A DNA stretch of 64,000 bases from Paenibacillus sp. JCM 10914 (GCF_001315105.1 NZ_BAZR01000005.1:62001-126000), one strand, 5' to 3'; shown: positions 1-10,054, counted from the stretch's first letter. Numbers and translations: made by a program. Notes: generated from the sequence alone by a model not told the origin.

Positions 1-1
1 G

Positions 2-379
2 TTCGGTTCCGGTACACGGGTTAACTTCCAACAGAAAGCGCTGGACGGCAAGGAGTTCATGAACAAAGGCGATAATTACAAGGAGGTCGGCTCCAGCGGC
101 GATATGAAAACAAGCATCGAGACGACGCCGAATGCCATTGGTTATATTGACCTTCCGTACGTTACCAGCAAGATGAAAGCTTTGTCAATCAACGGTGTGG
201 CGCCAACCGAGAAGAACGTCTTGAACGGCAGCTATAAGGTATGGGGCATCGGCTACTACATGACCAAGGGTCAGCCAACCGGTGCGACCAAGGCGTTCAT
301 CGAGTATATCCAGAGCAGCAAATTCCAGAATGGTTCCCTGAAGAAGCTGAAATTCATTCCGCTTTCTGCTGTGAAATAA
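2..379 (+). CDS. pstS: Phosphate ABC transporter substrate-binding protein PstS, C-terminal part
   Basis: The reading frame is already open at base 2, so the gene starts before the window and only about 125 C-terminal residues are seen. The first residues include 'GSGTR', a phosphate-contact motif of PstS proteins, followed by the C-terminal lobe with 'IGYIDLPY' and 'AFIEYIQS'. PstS is the surface-anchored lipoprotein that captures phosphate and hands it to PstC/PstA. It is followed within 100 bases by pstC, and a stable hairpin lies between the two, as expected when the binding protein is made in excess over the permease. The family call is secure because of the complete pstCAB behind it. 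Confidence 0.93.
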   Translation, partial: FGSGTRVNFQQKALDGKEFMNKGDNYKEVGSSGDMKTSIETTPNAIGYIDLPYVTSKMKALSINGVAPTEKNVLNGSYKVWGIGYYMTKGQPTGATKAFIEYIQSSKFQNGSLKKLKFIPLSAVK

Positions 380-418
380 ACAGGGCATTCGGTATCCGCT
401 CGTCTCAACATGAAAGGG

Positions 419-456
419 TTAGCCAGCTACAGCGCAGCGACGCTAAAGCTGGCTTC
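419..456 (+). promoter_or_regulatory. Intercistronic hairpin between pstS and pstC
   Basis: AGCCAGCT at 421-428 pairs with AGCTGGCT at 447-454, and AGCG/CGCT pair inside the loop. There is no long T run, so it more likely protects the 3' end of the pstS message or causes partial attenuation than full termination. Confidence 0.6.
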
Positions 457-478
457 TCCATGTGAAAGGAAGAACCCT

Positions 479-1441
479 ATGATCGATATGAATCCATCCA
501 AGGACCATAAAGCAGTGGCAGACACGGGTCAAAGCTTCGTCCAGGTATCCGGAGCCAAGTTCGACCGCAAAGCGCGTCTTCGCTGGTCCAATCAGCTGTT
601 CCGCTGGGTCTGCATCGGCAGCGCCTTATTCGTGTGCCTCGTATTGTTATGCATCTTGGTCCTGATGCTCCAGACGGGCATTCTGACTTTCTCCAACGTT
701 TCGTTAACCGAATTCTTCTTCTCCACGAATTGGGACCCGGAGAATGATCACTACGGTGCGCTTACCTTTATTCTCGGTACGCTCGCGCTAACCAGCCTTA
801 CGATGCTGATCTCGATTCCAATCTCCGTCGCGATTGCCGTATTCCTGGCGGAAATGACGCCGAAATGGCTACGAAATCTGCTGCGGCCCGTGCTTGACCT
901 GCTGGTTGGGATTCCTTCGGTGGTGTATGGCTATCTGGGGTTAACCCTGCTTATCCCTTGGCTGCGAGACATAAGCGGGCATGATCTGGCCGACGGTCTG
1001 CTCGCGGCATCGATCGTCCTGACGATCATGGTGCTGCCGACGATCAGCCGGATCAGCGATGACGCCATCTCCGCTGTGCCGAACCAATATCGCGATGCTG
1101 CGTATGCGCTCGGCACGAATCGGTTCCAGACGGTGATCCGCGTTGTGCTGCCAGCAGCGCGCAGCGGCATCACATATGCTGTGATTCTGGGCATGGCCCG
1201 CGCGATTGGCGAGACGATGGCCGTTGTGATGGTCATCGGCAACACCGCGCAGCTGCCGAACAGCCTGTTTACACCGACGGCGGTGCTGACAAGTAACATC
1301 GTCATGCAGATTTCAAGCGTGGAATTCGAGTCGACCTGGAATTATGGCCTATATATGATGGGCTTTATTTTGCTGGCGATCTCGCTGCTGATGATTGTAG
1401 CTGTAAGAACGCTCCAGAAGAGAGGGGGGCGCTACTCATGA
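479..1441 (+). CDS. pstC: Phosphate ABC transporter permease PstC
   Basis: A 320-residue inner-membrane permease that forms the phosphate channel with PstA. An upstream ATG at 410 is in frame, but the ATG at 479 has the ribosome binding site AAGGAAG just ahead and gives the usual PstC length, so it is preferred. After a polar N-terminus the protein has a long first membrane helix, a periplasmic segment ('WDPENDHYGAL') and the permease core. The 'IGETMAVVMVIGN' region is typical of PstC. Its stop overlaps the pstA start in ATGA, indicating translational coupling. Confidence 0.95.
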   Translation: MIDMNPSKDHKAVADTGQSFVQVSGAKFDRKARLRWSNQLFRWVCIGSALFVCLVLLCILVLMLQTGILTFSNVSLTEFFFSTNWDPENDHYGALTFILGTLALTSLTMLISIPISVAIAVFLAEMTPKWLRNLLRPVLDLLVGIPSVVYGYLGLTLLIPWLRDISGHDLADGLLAASIVLTIMVLPTISRISDDAISAVPNQYRDAAYALGTNRFQTVIRVVLPAARSGITYAVILGMARAIGETMAVVMVIGNTAQLPNSLFTPTAVLTSNIVMQISSVEFESTWNYGLYMMGFILLAISLLMIVAVRTLQKRGGRYS

Positions 1442-2346
1442 GTGCGAAGAAGAAAGTAGATACGCTTCCCGTTTTTTCATTTGGCAAACGCAGAGGCGCT
1501 TCCGTTTGGCTGGATCGTGTCTTTACAGGGTTGGTATGGGGTGTAGGCGTCGCTGTTATTGTATTCATCGTCGGCCTGTTGTTCCTGCTGCTCGAGAAAG
1601 GATTGCCGCAGTTAAGCTGGAGCTTCCTGTACGGGCTCCCGAGCGAGATCGAGGAAGGCGGCGGGATTGGACCGGCACTCTTCAATTCCTTCTATGTACT
1701 GTTGATCTCGCTGCTTATCGCGATTCCGATTGGCATGGCCGCCGGCATCTACTTGGCGGAGTTCGCCCCGAACAACAAGCTGATCGAGGTAGTCCGCATA
1801 TGCGTAGAAGGCTTGTCGTCCGTGCCGTCCATCATCTTCGGATTGTTTGGAATCGCTTTGTTTGTGGAGTTTTTTGAAATCGGACTTACAATTCTGGGCG
1901 CCGGCATCAGCTTGGCCTTCCTCAACCTGCCCGTGCTGACCCGAGTGACGGAGGAATCGATCAGGGCTGTACCGGCCCAGCTTCGGAACGGTTCCTTTGC
2001 GCTCGGGGCAACCCATCTACAGACGATTCGTCGCGTGCTGCTGCCGGTGGCGATGAACGGTATCATCACCGGCATCTGTCTGACGGCTGGACGGGCGTTT
2101 GGGGAAAGCGCGGTCATTATTCTGACGGCGGGTGTATCCACCTCGGGCGAGATGTGGGATTTCAATCTTTTATCGCCGGGTGGAACCTTGGCCGTGCATC
2201 TATGGTACGTCCAATCGGAAGCGATTGTGCCGGATGCCCAGGAGATCGCGCAGAAGACGACCGCCGTGCTGATCTTCGTTGCGCTGCTCATTAATATCGT
2301 CTTTCGGGTACCGCTGTGGCTGAACTCGCGCAAGACGAAGGCTTAA
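1438..2346 (+). CDS. pstA: Phosphate ABC transporter permease PstA
   Basis: A 302-residue permease, second half of the phosphate channel. It starts at the ATG overlapping the pstC stop. A cytoplasmic N-terminus is followed by about six membrane helices. '[15 protein letters not shown]' and '[15 protein letters not shown]' are family hallmarks. It lies between pstC and pstB in the canonical order, 44 bases before pstB. Confidence 0.95.
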   Translation: MSAKKKVDTLPVFSFGKRRGASVWLDRVFTGLVWGVGVAVIVFIVGLLFLLLEKGLPQLSWSFLYGLPSEIEEGGGIGPALFNSFYVLLISLLIAIPIGMAAGIYLAEFAPNNKLIEVVRICVEGLSSVPSIIFGLFGIALFVEFFEIGLTILGAGISLAFLNLPVLTRVTEESIRAVPAQLRNGSFALGATHLQTIRRVLLPVAMNGIITGICLTAGRAFGESAVIILTAGVSTSGEMWDFNLLSPGGTLAVHLWYVQSEAIVPDAQEIAQKTTAVLIFVALLINIVFRVPLWLNSRKTKA

Positions 2347-2390
2347 TTCAGTCACAAGCGTCATCATTTCATCACCGGGAGGATTATGGC

Positions 2391-3146
2391 ATGCAGCCAT
2401 TCATCGAAATCAATGAACTGGATTTATATTACGGCGGATTTCAAGCCCTGAAGAATGTATCCATACAGATCCCACAACGGGCGATCACGGCGTTTATCGG
2501 TCCGTCCGGCTGTGGCAAATCTACCCTGTTGCGCACGCTGAATCGAATGAATGATCGAATACCAGGAACACGAATCGAAGGGAAGGTCGCGATTGGCGGA
2601 ATCGATATCTACGCTGGCGACGTACATGTGGAATCGCTGCGTCAGAAGATCGGGATGGTGTTCCAGCAGCCAAATCCGTTCCCCAAATCGATCTATGATA
2701 ACGTCGCTTTCGGGCCGCGGCAGCATGGGGTTCGGGGTAAGAAGAAGCTGGATGAACTGGTGGAACGGAGCCTTCGCGATGCCGTGCTGTGGGATGAAGT
2801 CAAGGACGACTTGAAGCGTCCGGCGCTTAGTCTGTCGGGAGGACAGCAGCAGCGGCTCTGCATCGCTCGCGCGCTCGCGGTTGAGCCTGACATCTTGCTG
2901 ATGGATGAGGCCACCTCGGCGCTGGACCCAGTCTCCACCTTCAAGATCGAGGAGCTGACGCATGAGCTGAAGGATCGTTACACCATCGTGATGGTTACGC
3001 ATAATATGCAGCAGGCGGCACGCGTATCGCAGCAGACGGTGTTCTTCCTGAACGGTGAAGTGGTCGAATATGCGCCGACCCAAAAACTGTTCGCGCACCC
3101 AGCCGATTCGCGTACGCAGGATTATATCAGCGGCCGCTTTGGCTAA
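2391..3146 (+). CDS. pstB: Phosphate ABC transporter ATP-binding protein PstB
   Basis: A 251-residue cytoplasmic ATPase that drives phosphate import. It has Walker A 'GPSGCGKST' (about residues 37-45), the Q-loop segment '[15 protein letters not shown]' specific to PstB, signature 'LSGGQQQR' and Walker B '[13 protein letters not shown]'. The frame is open from 2316, but ATG 2391 follows GGGAGGATT and gives the normal N-terminus. It is the last gene of the operon. No phoU follows; a terminator lies 35 bases downstream. Confidence 0.96.
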   Translation: MQPFIEINELDLYYGGFQALKNVSIQIPQRAITAFIGPSGCGKSTLLRTLNRMNDRIPGTRIEGKVAIGGIDIYAGDVHVESLRQKIGMVFQQPNPFPKSIYDNVAFGPRQHGVRGKKKLDELVERSLRDAVLWDEVKDDLKRPALSLSGGQQQRLCIARALAVEPDILLMDEATSALDPVSTFKIEELTHELKDRYTIVMVTHNMQQAARVSQQTVFFLNGEVVEYAPTQKLFAHPADSRTQDYISGRFG

Positions 3147-3180
3147 TGATGCGACGGATGAAATTCAATCTATCATGATA

Positions 3181-3217
3181 AAAGTCTCTTCAGATTCGTC
3201 TGAGAGACTTTTTTTTG
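3181..3217 (+). terminator. Rho-independent terminator of the pst operon
   Basis: AAGTCTC and GAGACTT arms, extended by TTCAGA/TCTGA with one bulge around a TTCG-type loop, are followed by eight Ts. It lies 35 bases after pstB. Confidence 0.9.
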
Positions 3218-3379
3218 CTTCTTTTGTCATAGAGCCATTGGATTATTTATGTAATTTTGATATATTTGGCCTACCTGAATCATGATTTCGCTTCTTTCCA
3301 TCCTTCTTCGCCTAACATCGGATTGATAGAATTGACAGCATGGTCTTGAGCCTGCTTTTTGAGGAAAATGCATCTATCT

Positions 3380-3408
3380 TTGGAAATGCACGTATTATGA
3401 GTTATACC
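3380..3408 (+). promoter_or_regulatory. Possible SigA promoter upstream of the XpaC-like gene
   Basis: TTGGAA at 3380 and TATACC at 3403 are 17 bases apart, about 105 bases before the TTG start. The match is only moderate. The rest of the 366-base gap after pstB shows nothing else beyond the terminator. Confidence 0.3.
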
Positions 3409-3513
3409 CTGAAATTACCTGTTGAATTAACGAAGATAGGCGGTTCAGTTGCCGAAGAACGTTCGCGACAGAAATCAGAGATGGTCTTGTTCTATAGGGG
3501 GAGGTGTTCGTGA

Positions 3514-4257
3514 TTGAATGGGTGGAGGTCTGTGAAGCTGGTGCTGCTGATCGCTGTCATTGCCGCGATAAATATAACTTTATTCTCGCCGGGCTTGCTT
3601 GGACTTGATATCCAGGGCGGTGATGCGCTTCAGACAGCTTTTGGCGTAACGGTGCTTGTCGTCAGTGGCCTGGTTCTGCTGTATGGCAGTTATGTTCTAC
3701 TATTTAAAGCTCCGGTTACGAAGCCGGTGCGTAAGATAACAACGCGTGAAGATTACATAGAAGCCCTTCATGATTATCGCCATCATAAAGCGTTGAAGAA
3801 GGATATCGCTCTAGCTTTGGATCAATTGGACCGGATCGAGAAGAAGAAGCACACGCTGTTCGGGGTGCTCAGTCAGCGGTTCGAGGAGAACGAGCTTAGC
3901 TATAAGAAATTCCACGGGGTCATTATGGAAGTGGAGAAGCTGTTCTATCTGAACATTCGCGGGATTCTGAATAAACTCAGTGTATTTGACGCCTCGGATT
4001 TCTCCAGGATGGGCGCACCGCACGGGTCGCAGCCGTTCTCGAACAGATTGGTGCAGGAGAGAAGCGATTTGTATACCGAATATCTATCCTTCGTTACCGG
4101 ATATCTCGGGGTGAACGAGGAGATTCTGCTCAAGCTTGATAAGTTGCTGCTCGAGATTTCGCTGCTGGGCAGCACCGATTACCGGGATGTGGATGAGATG
4201 CCGTGCATGCAAGAGATTGATGCTTTAATCAAGCAGACTAAATTGTATAAACAGTAA
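3514..4257 (+). CDS. XpaC-like two-helix membrane protein
   Basis: A 247-residue protein starting at TTG 3514, ten bases after GGGGGAGG. Two hydrophobic helices (about residues 8-30 and 42-66) are followed by a long, highly charged helical cytoplasmic part rich in Lys, Glu and Leu ('DQLDRIEKKKHTLFGVL', 'VMEVEKLF'-like heptads). The layout and its link to a TelA gene recall XpaC/YaaN pairs of Bacillus, so an XpaC-type name is an inference from context and architecture rather than a strong motif match. It begins a three-gene unit; the next gene starts 20 bases later. Its biochemical role is not known. Confidence 0.65.
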   Translation: MNGWRSVKLVLLIAVIAAINITLFSPGLLGLDIQGGDALQTAFGVTVLVVSGLVLLYGSYVLLFKAPVTKPVRKITTREDYIEALHDYRHHKALKKDIALALDQLDRIEKKKHTLFGVLSQRFEENELSYKKFHGVIMEVEKLFYLNIRGILNKLSVFDASDFSRMGAPHGSQPFSNRLVQERSDLYTEYLSFVTGYLGVNEEILLKLDKLLLEISLLGSTDYRDVDEMPCMQEIDALIKQTKLYKQ

Positions 4258-4277
4258 GGAATAAAGGGGAGATGGAC

Positions 4278-5965
4278 ATGAAGAGAAAGGGTAACGCGTT
4301 CGTGGTGCTGCTATCCATTGCGGTAGTGGTGTTTGTGCTGGTGTATGCCGGCATTTACTTTACCTCGAATCTAGGGCAAAGCGCATCGGAAGTCAGTGCC
4401 AATGACGCTGCGAAGAAATTGGATAAAGTGTACAAGAACATCAAGGTAACGGTCGAGGATCCAATTAAAGGACAGATTAATCTGGACCCGGTCGTTGTAG
4501 CCGACTCGTTGCCGGATATATCGAAATTTCAGGTGTCGGTAGAGAATACGACGCCGAGTTATGTCGAGATCTTCTCATCCACGGAGAAATCGGGCACGGG
4601 GATAGATGGCTGGTTGAACGAAGTCGCGAATGATTTTAATAAGGCGAATATCAAGGTAGGCGGTAAGCCGGTTTCGGTCATGATCCGCAACATCGCTTCC
4701 GGGACAGCAACCGATTACATAACGTCAGGCAAATATGTTCCGGATGCCTTCACGCCTTCCAATGAGTTATGGGGCGAGATGGTGAAGGTACACGGAGTGA
4801 AGGCAGAACTGGTATCGCAGCGTCTGACCGGCAACGTTGCGGCGTGGTGACCCGGAAGGCCAAATACGATGAATTGGTAGAAAAGTACGGCTCCTTAAAC
4901 GTCAAGACTCTGACGGATGCGATCTCGAACAATGAGCTGGCCATGGGTTACACGGACCCTTTTGCCAGTTCAACCGGTCTGAACTTCCTTGTCACGGCGC
5001 TGAATTCGTTCGATAGCGGCGATCTGCTCGGCGCGAAGGCTGTTGAAGGCTTCGAGAAGTTCCAGGCGAACGTTCCGTTCATCGCATCCACCACAATTCA
5101 GATGCGTGACGCTGCCAAATCGGGGATGCTGGATGCCTTCGTCCTGGAATATCAGACGTATGTGAACGCAGCCGATATGAAGGGCGGGTTCGTATTCACG
5201 CCATTCGGCGTAAGACACGACAGCCCACTCTATGCGCTGGGTAACCTCTCTTCGGAGAAGCAGGAAATCATTAAGAAGTTTGGCGAGTTCGTGACGCAAG
5301 ATAAGTATCAGAAGCTGGCTACGGACCGCGGATTTAACGGCTTGGACGACTATCAATCGGAACTGGGGCAGATGGATAGCAATATCCTGCCTTCCGCGCA
5401 GAAGCTCTGGAAAGAGAAGAAGGACGGCAACAAACCGGTCGCGGCCGTGTTCGTAGCGGATGTGTCCGGCAGCATGGAAGGCGAGCCTCTGCATAGACTG
5501 AAGGAATCGCTTCTGAACGGGCAGAAGTACCTCGGCCGGGAGAACAGTATCGGTTTCGTGTCCTATTCATCCGATGTCGCCATTAACCTGCCCATCGGCA
5601 AATACGATGCCAACCAGCAATCGATGTTCGTCGGGGCGATCAACAGTCTCGAGGCCAGCGGCAATACGGCAACTTTCGACGGGATTGCCGTGGCGATGAA
5701 GATGCTGGAAGAGGAGATGGCTGTTAACCCCGATATTAAGCCGCTGATCTTTGTGCTTAGTGACGGAGAGACGAATGTGGGGCATTCTCTCGAAGATATT
5801 CGAAGCCTGATTCAAGCTTACAAAATTCCGATATACACCATTGGCTATAACGCAAATATTCAGGCGCTTCAAAATATATCCAGCATCAATGAAGCGGCCA
5901 GCATCAATGCGGATACCGACGACGTGGTATATAAGATCGGTCAGTTGCTGAACGTTCAGATGTAA
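4278..5965 (+). CDS. Substrate-binding/VWA domain protein (interrupted by a frameshift at about 4841)
   Basis: Two overlapping frames give one protein of about 562 residues when one G is restored near 4839-4842: '..LTGNVA' joins 'GVVTRKAKYDEL..'. An N-terminal membrane anchor (residues 5-25) precedes a periplasmic-binding-protein-like domain (about 60-370) and a C-terminal VWA domain with the metal-site motif 'DVSGSM', the threonine in 'GNTATFDG' and 'LSDGETN'. Such proteins sit on the outer face of the membrane, and the VWA fold suggests metal-dependent protein contacts. ATG 4278 follows AAGGGGAG at proper distance; ATG 4272 is too close. It lies between the XpaC-like and TelA genes. No slippery heptamer is visible, so programmed shifting is unlikely. 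Confidence 0.8.
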
Positions 5966-6036
5966 CGGGATTGGGGAACTTGGGGAATTCGCTTGAATAA
6001 ATGTTTAACCAATATAGATTGTGGGAGGGGTTCGTA

Positions 6037-7179
6037 TTGTCAACATTCTCGATGGAAGTGATCCAACCGGATCTGATCAAAACGGCGATTGAGGAAGAGG
6101 TCAAGCCGGAGCCGGAAGAAGTGGTACAGCTCCGAGAGCTTGCCGTAACGAATGTGCAGGCGATCATGGAGCTGGACGTGGAATCGCTGGAGAAGCGCAG
6201 GCAAGTGCTGCAGTCTATCGATACTTTCGGGATGAGCTCTATGAGATCATCCTCTGAGAAGAACGCACTGCTGCAAGTTTCAGTGGGTAAATTGTCCAGA
6301 ACCGGGGATGAGGGAGGCCAGGTGGCGAAGGGGCTGACCGATCTTCAGATCCAGTTGAAGGATCTGGACCCGAGCGTTATTGATTTCGCGAAGGTTGGCA
6401 TTCTGGGGAAGCTGTTTAATCCGCTGCGCAGTTATTTTGCCAAGTTCCAGAAGGCGGATGCGGTCATATCCGACATCATTCTCTCCTTAGATAAAGGGAA
6501 GTCTGTGCTGAAGAACGACAACACGACGCTGGAGATCGAGCAGCAGGTGCTGCGCGACCTAACCAAGAAGTTGCAGAAAGAAATCCAGCTCGGGATGCTG
6601 ATGGATACGGAGATTGAATCCCAGATTGAGGCGGCGAAACTCCGTCAGGAATCGGAAGACAAAATCCGGTTTATTACGGAGGAAGTGCTGTTCCCACTGC
6701 GTCAACGCGTAATGGACCTGCAGCAGATGCTGGTGGTGAACCAGCAAGGCATTATGGCGATCGAGGTGGTCATTCGTAACAACAAGGAGCTCATTCGGGG
6801 CGTGGATCGCGCACGGAACGTAACCGTGTCTGCACTTAAAATCTCCGTCACGGTCGCTAGCGCCCTTTATAATCAGAAAATCGTACTGAAGAAGATCGAG
6901 CTGCTGAACGAGACGACGAATAATCTGATCAGCGCAACATCTAAGATGCTGAAGGATCAGGGGGCGGCGATTCATAAGCAGTCGTTAGAAACGAGCATCT
7001 CTGTAGATACCTTGAAGCAGGCGTTCACGGATGTGTTATCCGCGCTCGATTCCATCAGTACCTATAAGCAAGAAGCGCTTCCTAGAATGCGTGAGACAAT
7101 TCATGCGTTCAGCGAACTGGCGGAGACCGGCGAGCAGCAAATCCAGCGTCTGGAACGAGGACAGAAGTTGGGGTTGTAA
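6037..7179 (+). CDS. TelA family toxic anion resistance protein
   Basis: A 380-residue soluble, almost wholly alpha-helical protein of the TelA/YaaN/YceH family. TTG 6037 follows GGGAGGGG by seven bases and is preferred to the in-frame ATG at 6001, which has no site. Family features seen are 'VGILGKLFNPLRSYFAKFQKAD' split by conserved Gly/Phe, the central 'QLGMLMD..', and 'ETTNNLISATSKML' near the C-terminus. TelA proteins are linked to tellurite, cell-envelope and nisin-type stress, but their molecular function is unsettled. It ends the three-gene unit, followed by a terminator. Confidence 0.85.
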   Translation: MSTFSMEVIQPDLIKTAIEEEVKPEPEEVVQLRELAVTNVQAIMELDVESLEKRRQVLQSIDTFGMSSMRSSSEKNALLQVSVGKLSRTGDEGGQVAKGLTDLQIQLKDLDPSVIDFAKVGILGKLFNPLRSYFAKFQKADAVISDIILSLDKGKSVLKNDNTTLEIEQQVLRDLTKKLQKEIQLGMLMDTEIESQIEAAKLRQESEDKIRFITEEVLFPLRQRVMDLQQMLVVNQQGIMAIEVVIRNNKELIRGVDRARNVTVSALKISVTVASALYNQKIVLKKIELLNETTNNLISATSKMLKDQGAAIHKQSLETSISVDTLKQAFTDVLSALDSISTYKQEALPRMRETIHAFSELAETGEQQIQRLERGQKLGL

Positions 7180-7202
7180 CGAAGTAGAATAACGAGGCGA
7201 TC

Positions 7203-7235
7203 GAGGGACCAGTCTAGCGGCTGGTCCCTCTTTTT
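7203..7235 (+). terminator. Terminator after the TelA gene
   Basis: GAGGGACCAG and CTGGTCCCTC form a perfect 10-bp stem with an eight-base loop, followed by five Ts. Confidence 0.93.
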
Positions 7236-7319
7236 ATATAATTGTGGCGAATTATTGAATAATGAATTCGCTTCATTTAGACGGGCAGGGAATAACTTCT
7301 ATTAAGGGGAATTCTGACA

Positions 7320-7348
7320 TTGACAACCTGATATACATCATATAGTAT
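7320..7348 (+). promoter_or_regulatory. SigA-type promoter of the peptide importer operon
   Basis: TTGACA at 7320-7325 and TAGTAT at 7343-7348 with 17-base spacing, about 70 bases before the binding-protein start. Confidence 0.55.
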
Positions 7349-7418
7349 TTTCATAACTTATTAAACCTACCATTTAACTAAGGTTTGGGGAATAGAGGAG
7401 ACAACGGGGGGAATGACG

Positions 7419-9013
7419 ATGAAAAAGGGGAAGCTGGGGTTGCTTTTGACATCCATACTGTTGATGCTGTTGGTCGCGGCATGCGGAGGTGGAGGAAGTG
7501 ATAGCGAAGGGTCTGCAGGAAACGAGGCGGGCACTGGCGAGGGAACGCAAGCAGCCGAATACAAGGATGAACTGAACGTTGCTCTGACGGCACAGCCGCC
7601 AACATTAGATACAGCCTTGACGGTATCGGCGGTGGCGCTGGATACGGCAGGTAATATATTCGAACAATTGTACACGCTCAATGCGGAGTACGAGCCCGTT
7701 CCGCAGCTTGCGGAATCGGTAGAACGCAGCGAAGACGGGTTAACATATACGTTCAAGCTGCGCCAAGGTGTAAAGTTCCATAACGGCGAGGAGATGACGG
7801 CCGACGACGTGGTTGCTTCGATGAACCGCTGGCTGGTGACATCATCACGTGCCAAGGTGCTGCTGACGGGTGCGAACTTTGAGGAAGTAGATCCGTACAC
7901 GGTGAAGCTGACGGTGGAAGCACCTACCTCGGACGTGTTGATCTTGATGCTTCGCAGGCACAATTCCCGTCCATTATGCCGAAGGAGATCATTGATTCCG
8001 CTCCGGCAGACGGCATTCAAGAATACATCGGTACTGGCCCGTATAAATTCCAGGAGTGGAAGCAGGACCAGTACATTCATCTGGTGAGAAACGAGGATTA
8101 TCAATCGCTGGATTCGGAACCGAGCGGTTTTGACGGACGTAAGGAAGCTCCGACCGAGAATCTGTATTTCCACTTCGTAACTGATCATTCCACGCGCATC
8201 GCCGGCGTGAAGACGGGCCAGTATGATGTGGCCGACAGCATCCCGATCGAGAGCTATGATGAGCTTGCAGCCGATTCGAACGTGAACCTTGAATCGTTCC
8301 CGGGCGGAGCATTAACGGCATTCTTCAATACGAGTGAGGGATTGCTTGCCGATCAGAAGATCCGCCAGGCGATTCTGGCAGCCTTCAATAATGACGAGAT
8401 CATGCTGGCGAGCTTCGCCAAGCCGGATCTGTACTCGCTGGCTCCAGGCTACCTGAATACGAATCAGGTGCAGTGGTCTACAGAAGCCGGCGCCGAATAT
8501 TACAACCAAGCCAATCCTGATAAAGCGAAGGAACTCCTGGCAGAAGCCGGATACAACGGAGAGGAAATTACGCTGCTTACAACGAAGGATTATAACGAGA
8601 TGTATACAGCAACTCTGGTCATCCAAGAGCAGTTACGCCAGATTGGCATGAACGTGAAGGTGGAGAACTTCGACTTCCCGACCTTCCTGGAAACGAAGAA
8701 CGATCGTAGCAAGTGGGATATTTTTGTAGCGAGCACGGGCTATCAGATTACCCCGCCGCAACTGCTCGCGGTTAACCCGGATTGGGCCGGACTGGATAAT
8801 GAGACCGTGAAGCAAGCGCTGGTCGATATCCGTGCTGCGGCAACGCCGGAAGACGCACAGAAGGAGTGGGCAGAACTGCAAGGCTTCATGTACGAGTTTG
8901 CTTCCTCTACGGTCATTGGTCACTACAATGGCGTGGTTGCAACATCGAAGAAGCTTGAAGGGTTCGAGCTGTTTGAGGCTCCTGTGGTGTGGAACGCTAA
9001 GGTAGCGAAGTAA
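7419..9013 (+). CDS. Oligopeptide-type ABC transporter substrate-binding lipoprotein (frameshift at about 7949)
   Basis: Two frames join into a 531-residue extracellular solute-binding protein family 5 member when one G is restored: '..DVLILM' continues as 'ASQAQFPSIMPKEIID'. The N-terminus is a lipoprotein signal with lipobox 'LVAAC'. 'LAESVERSEDGLTYTFKLRQGVKFHNGE' region (split by short gaps in conservation) and 'GTGPYKF' are typical of OppA/DppA proteins. ATG 7419 after the GGGGGG stretch is preferred to ATG 7413. It delivers peptides or similar solutes to the two permeases that follow. A hairpin with a T run separates it from the first permease gene. Confidence 0.85.
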
Positions 9014-9022
9014 GTTGAAACA

Positions 9023-9075
9023 AGAGAGGGTGTTACAAAGTTACCCGCGTAACTTCGCTAACACTCTCTTTTTTT
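9023..9075 (+). terminator. Terminator-like attenuator between binding protein and permease genes
   Basis: AGAGAG-GGTGTTA pairs with TAACACTCTCT across a loop that itself contains GTTAC/GTAAC arms, and seven Ts follow. Because the permease genes lie directly behind it without another clear promoter, it probably terminates part of the transcripts. Confidence 0.75.
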
Positions 9076-9089
9076 GGAGGGATTCGCAA

Positions 9090-10040
9090 GTGCTGGCCTA
9101 TATCACAAAAAGACTATTATCGCTCATTCCAGTCTTGGCCGTTGTCACCATCGCCATATTTCTGATCATTCATATTACGCCCGGAGACCCGGCTGCCACG
9201 ATTCTCGGCATGGAGGCATCACAGGGAGAGATCGATAATCTGAACAAGGAGCTGGGCCTGGACCGGCCGCTGATCGAGCAGTATACAAGCTGGCTTGGCG
9301 GGGTGTTCAAGGGAGATCTGGGGAACTCGATCTTCATGAAGCAGCCGGTTAGCGAAGCGATTGCGGAGCATATCGGTCCGACGCTCTCGCTCGCCATATT
9401 GGCTCAGGTCATCGCGATTCTGCTCGCCATCCCATTCGGCATTCTCGCGGCTTACAAGCGTGGATCAGCAGCGGATTATTCATTGATGGGCATGTCCCTC
9501 TTAGGCATGGCCGTACCGAGCTTTTTGCTGGCACTGCTGCTCATGCTGCTGGTCGGCGTCAAGCTGCAGTGGCTGCCGGTTGCCGGGTATGCGCCGCTAA
9601 GCAAAGGGTTCTGGGAACATATTCAGTATCTAATCATGCCGGGGATTTCTCTCGGAACGATCCAGGCGGCACTGATCACCCGAATGACGCGCTCATCGAT
9701 GTTGGAGATCTTAAATCTGAATTTCATCAAAACCGCTAGGTCCAAGGGGCTGCATGAAGCGAAGGTGCTGTTCAAGCACGCCTTTCGCAGCGCGTTCCTG
9801 CCGATTCTGACTGTCATCGGCCAGACCTTTGGCACCTTGGTTACCGGGGCGGTCGTGGTGGAAGCGATATTCAACATCCCCGGTCTCGGTCAGTTGATCC
9901 TGAACTCGATTGCAAGACGGGATGTTGCGGTGATCCAGGGCGTGGTGCTCGTCGTGACGTTGATGTACGTCACCATCAATCTGGTCATCGATCTGTTATA
10001 CGGCGCGGTGGATCCGCGAGTTCGTTTGGACCGTAAATAA
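9090..10040 (+). CDS. Oligopeptide-type ABC transporter permease (OppB/DppB-like)
   Basis: A 316-residue membrane protein. The frame is open from 9015, but that stretch spans the attenuator hairpin; GTG 9090 follows GGAGGG and gives the standard N-terminus 'AYITKRLLSLIPVL'. Six membrane helices and the cytoplasmic loop 'FIKTARSKGLHEAKVLFKHA' split around the EAA-type motif mark the family. 'HITPGDPA' near the first helix is typical of DppB/OppB. It pairs with the next gene to form the channel. Confidence 0.9.
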   Translation: MLAYITKRLLSLIPVLAVVTIAIFLIIHITPGDPAATILGMEASQGEIDNLNKELGLDRPLIEQYTSWLGGVFKGDLGNSIFMKQPVSEAIAEHIGPTLSLAILAQVIAILLAIPFGILAAYKRGSAADYSLMGMSLLGMAVPSFLLALLLMLLVGVKLQWLPVAGYAPLSKGFWEHIQYLIMPGISLGTIQAALITRMTRSSMLEILNLNFIKTARSKGLHEAKVLFKHAFRSAFLPILTVIGQTFGTLVTGAVVVEAIFNIPGLGQLILNSIARRDVAVIQGVVLVVTLMYVTINLVIDLLYGAVDPRVRLDRK

Positions 10041-10054
10041 AAGAGGTGTAAGAG

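Noticed and set aside
1506-1877. Long alternative-frame ORFs inside pstA, pstB, permease and GH3 genes
   Set aside because: They are shadows of high-GC coding sequence, with no ribosome binding sites and no family-like sequence.
4839-7950. Programmed ribosomal frameshifting in the VWA and binding-protein genes
   Set aside because: No slippery heptamer or stimulating structure is visible, and the same one-base loss recurs in many unrelated genes.
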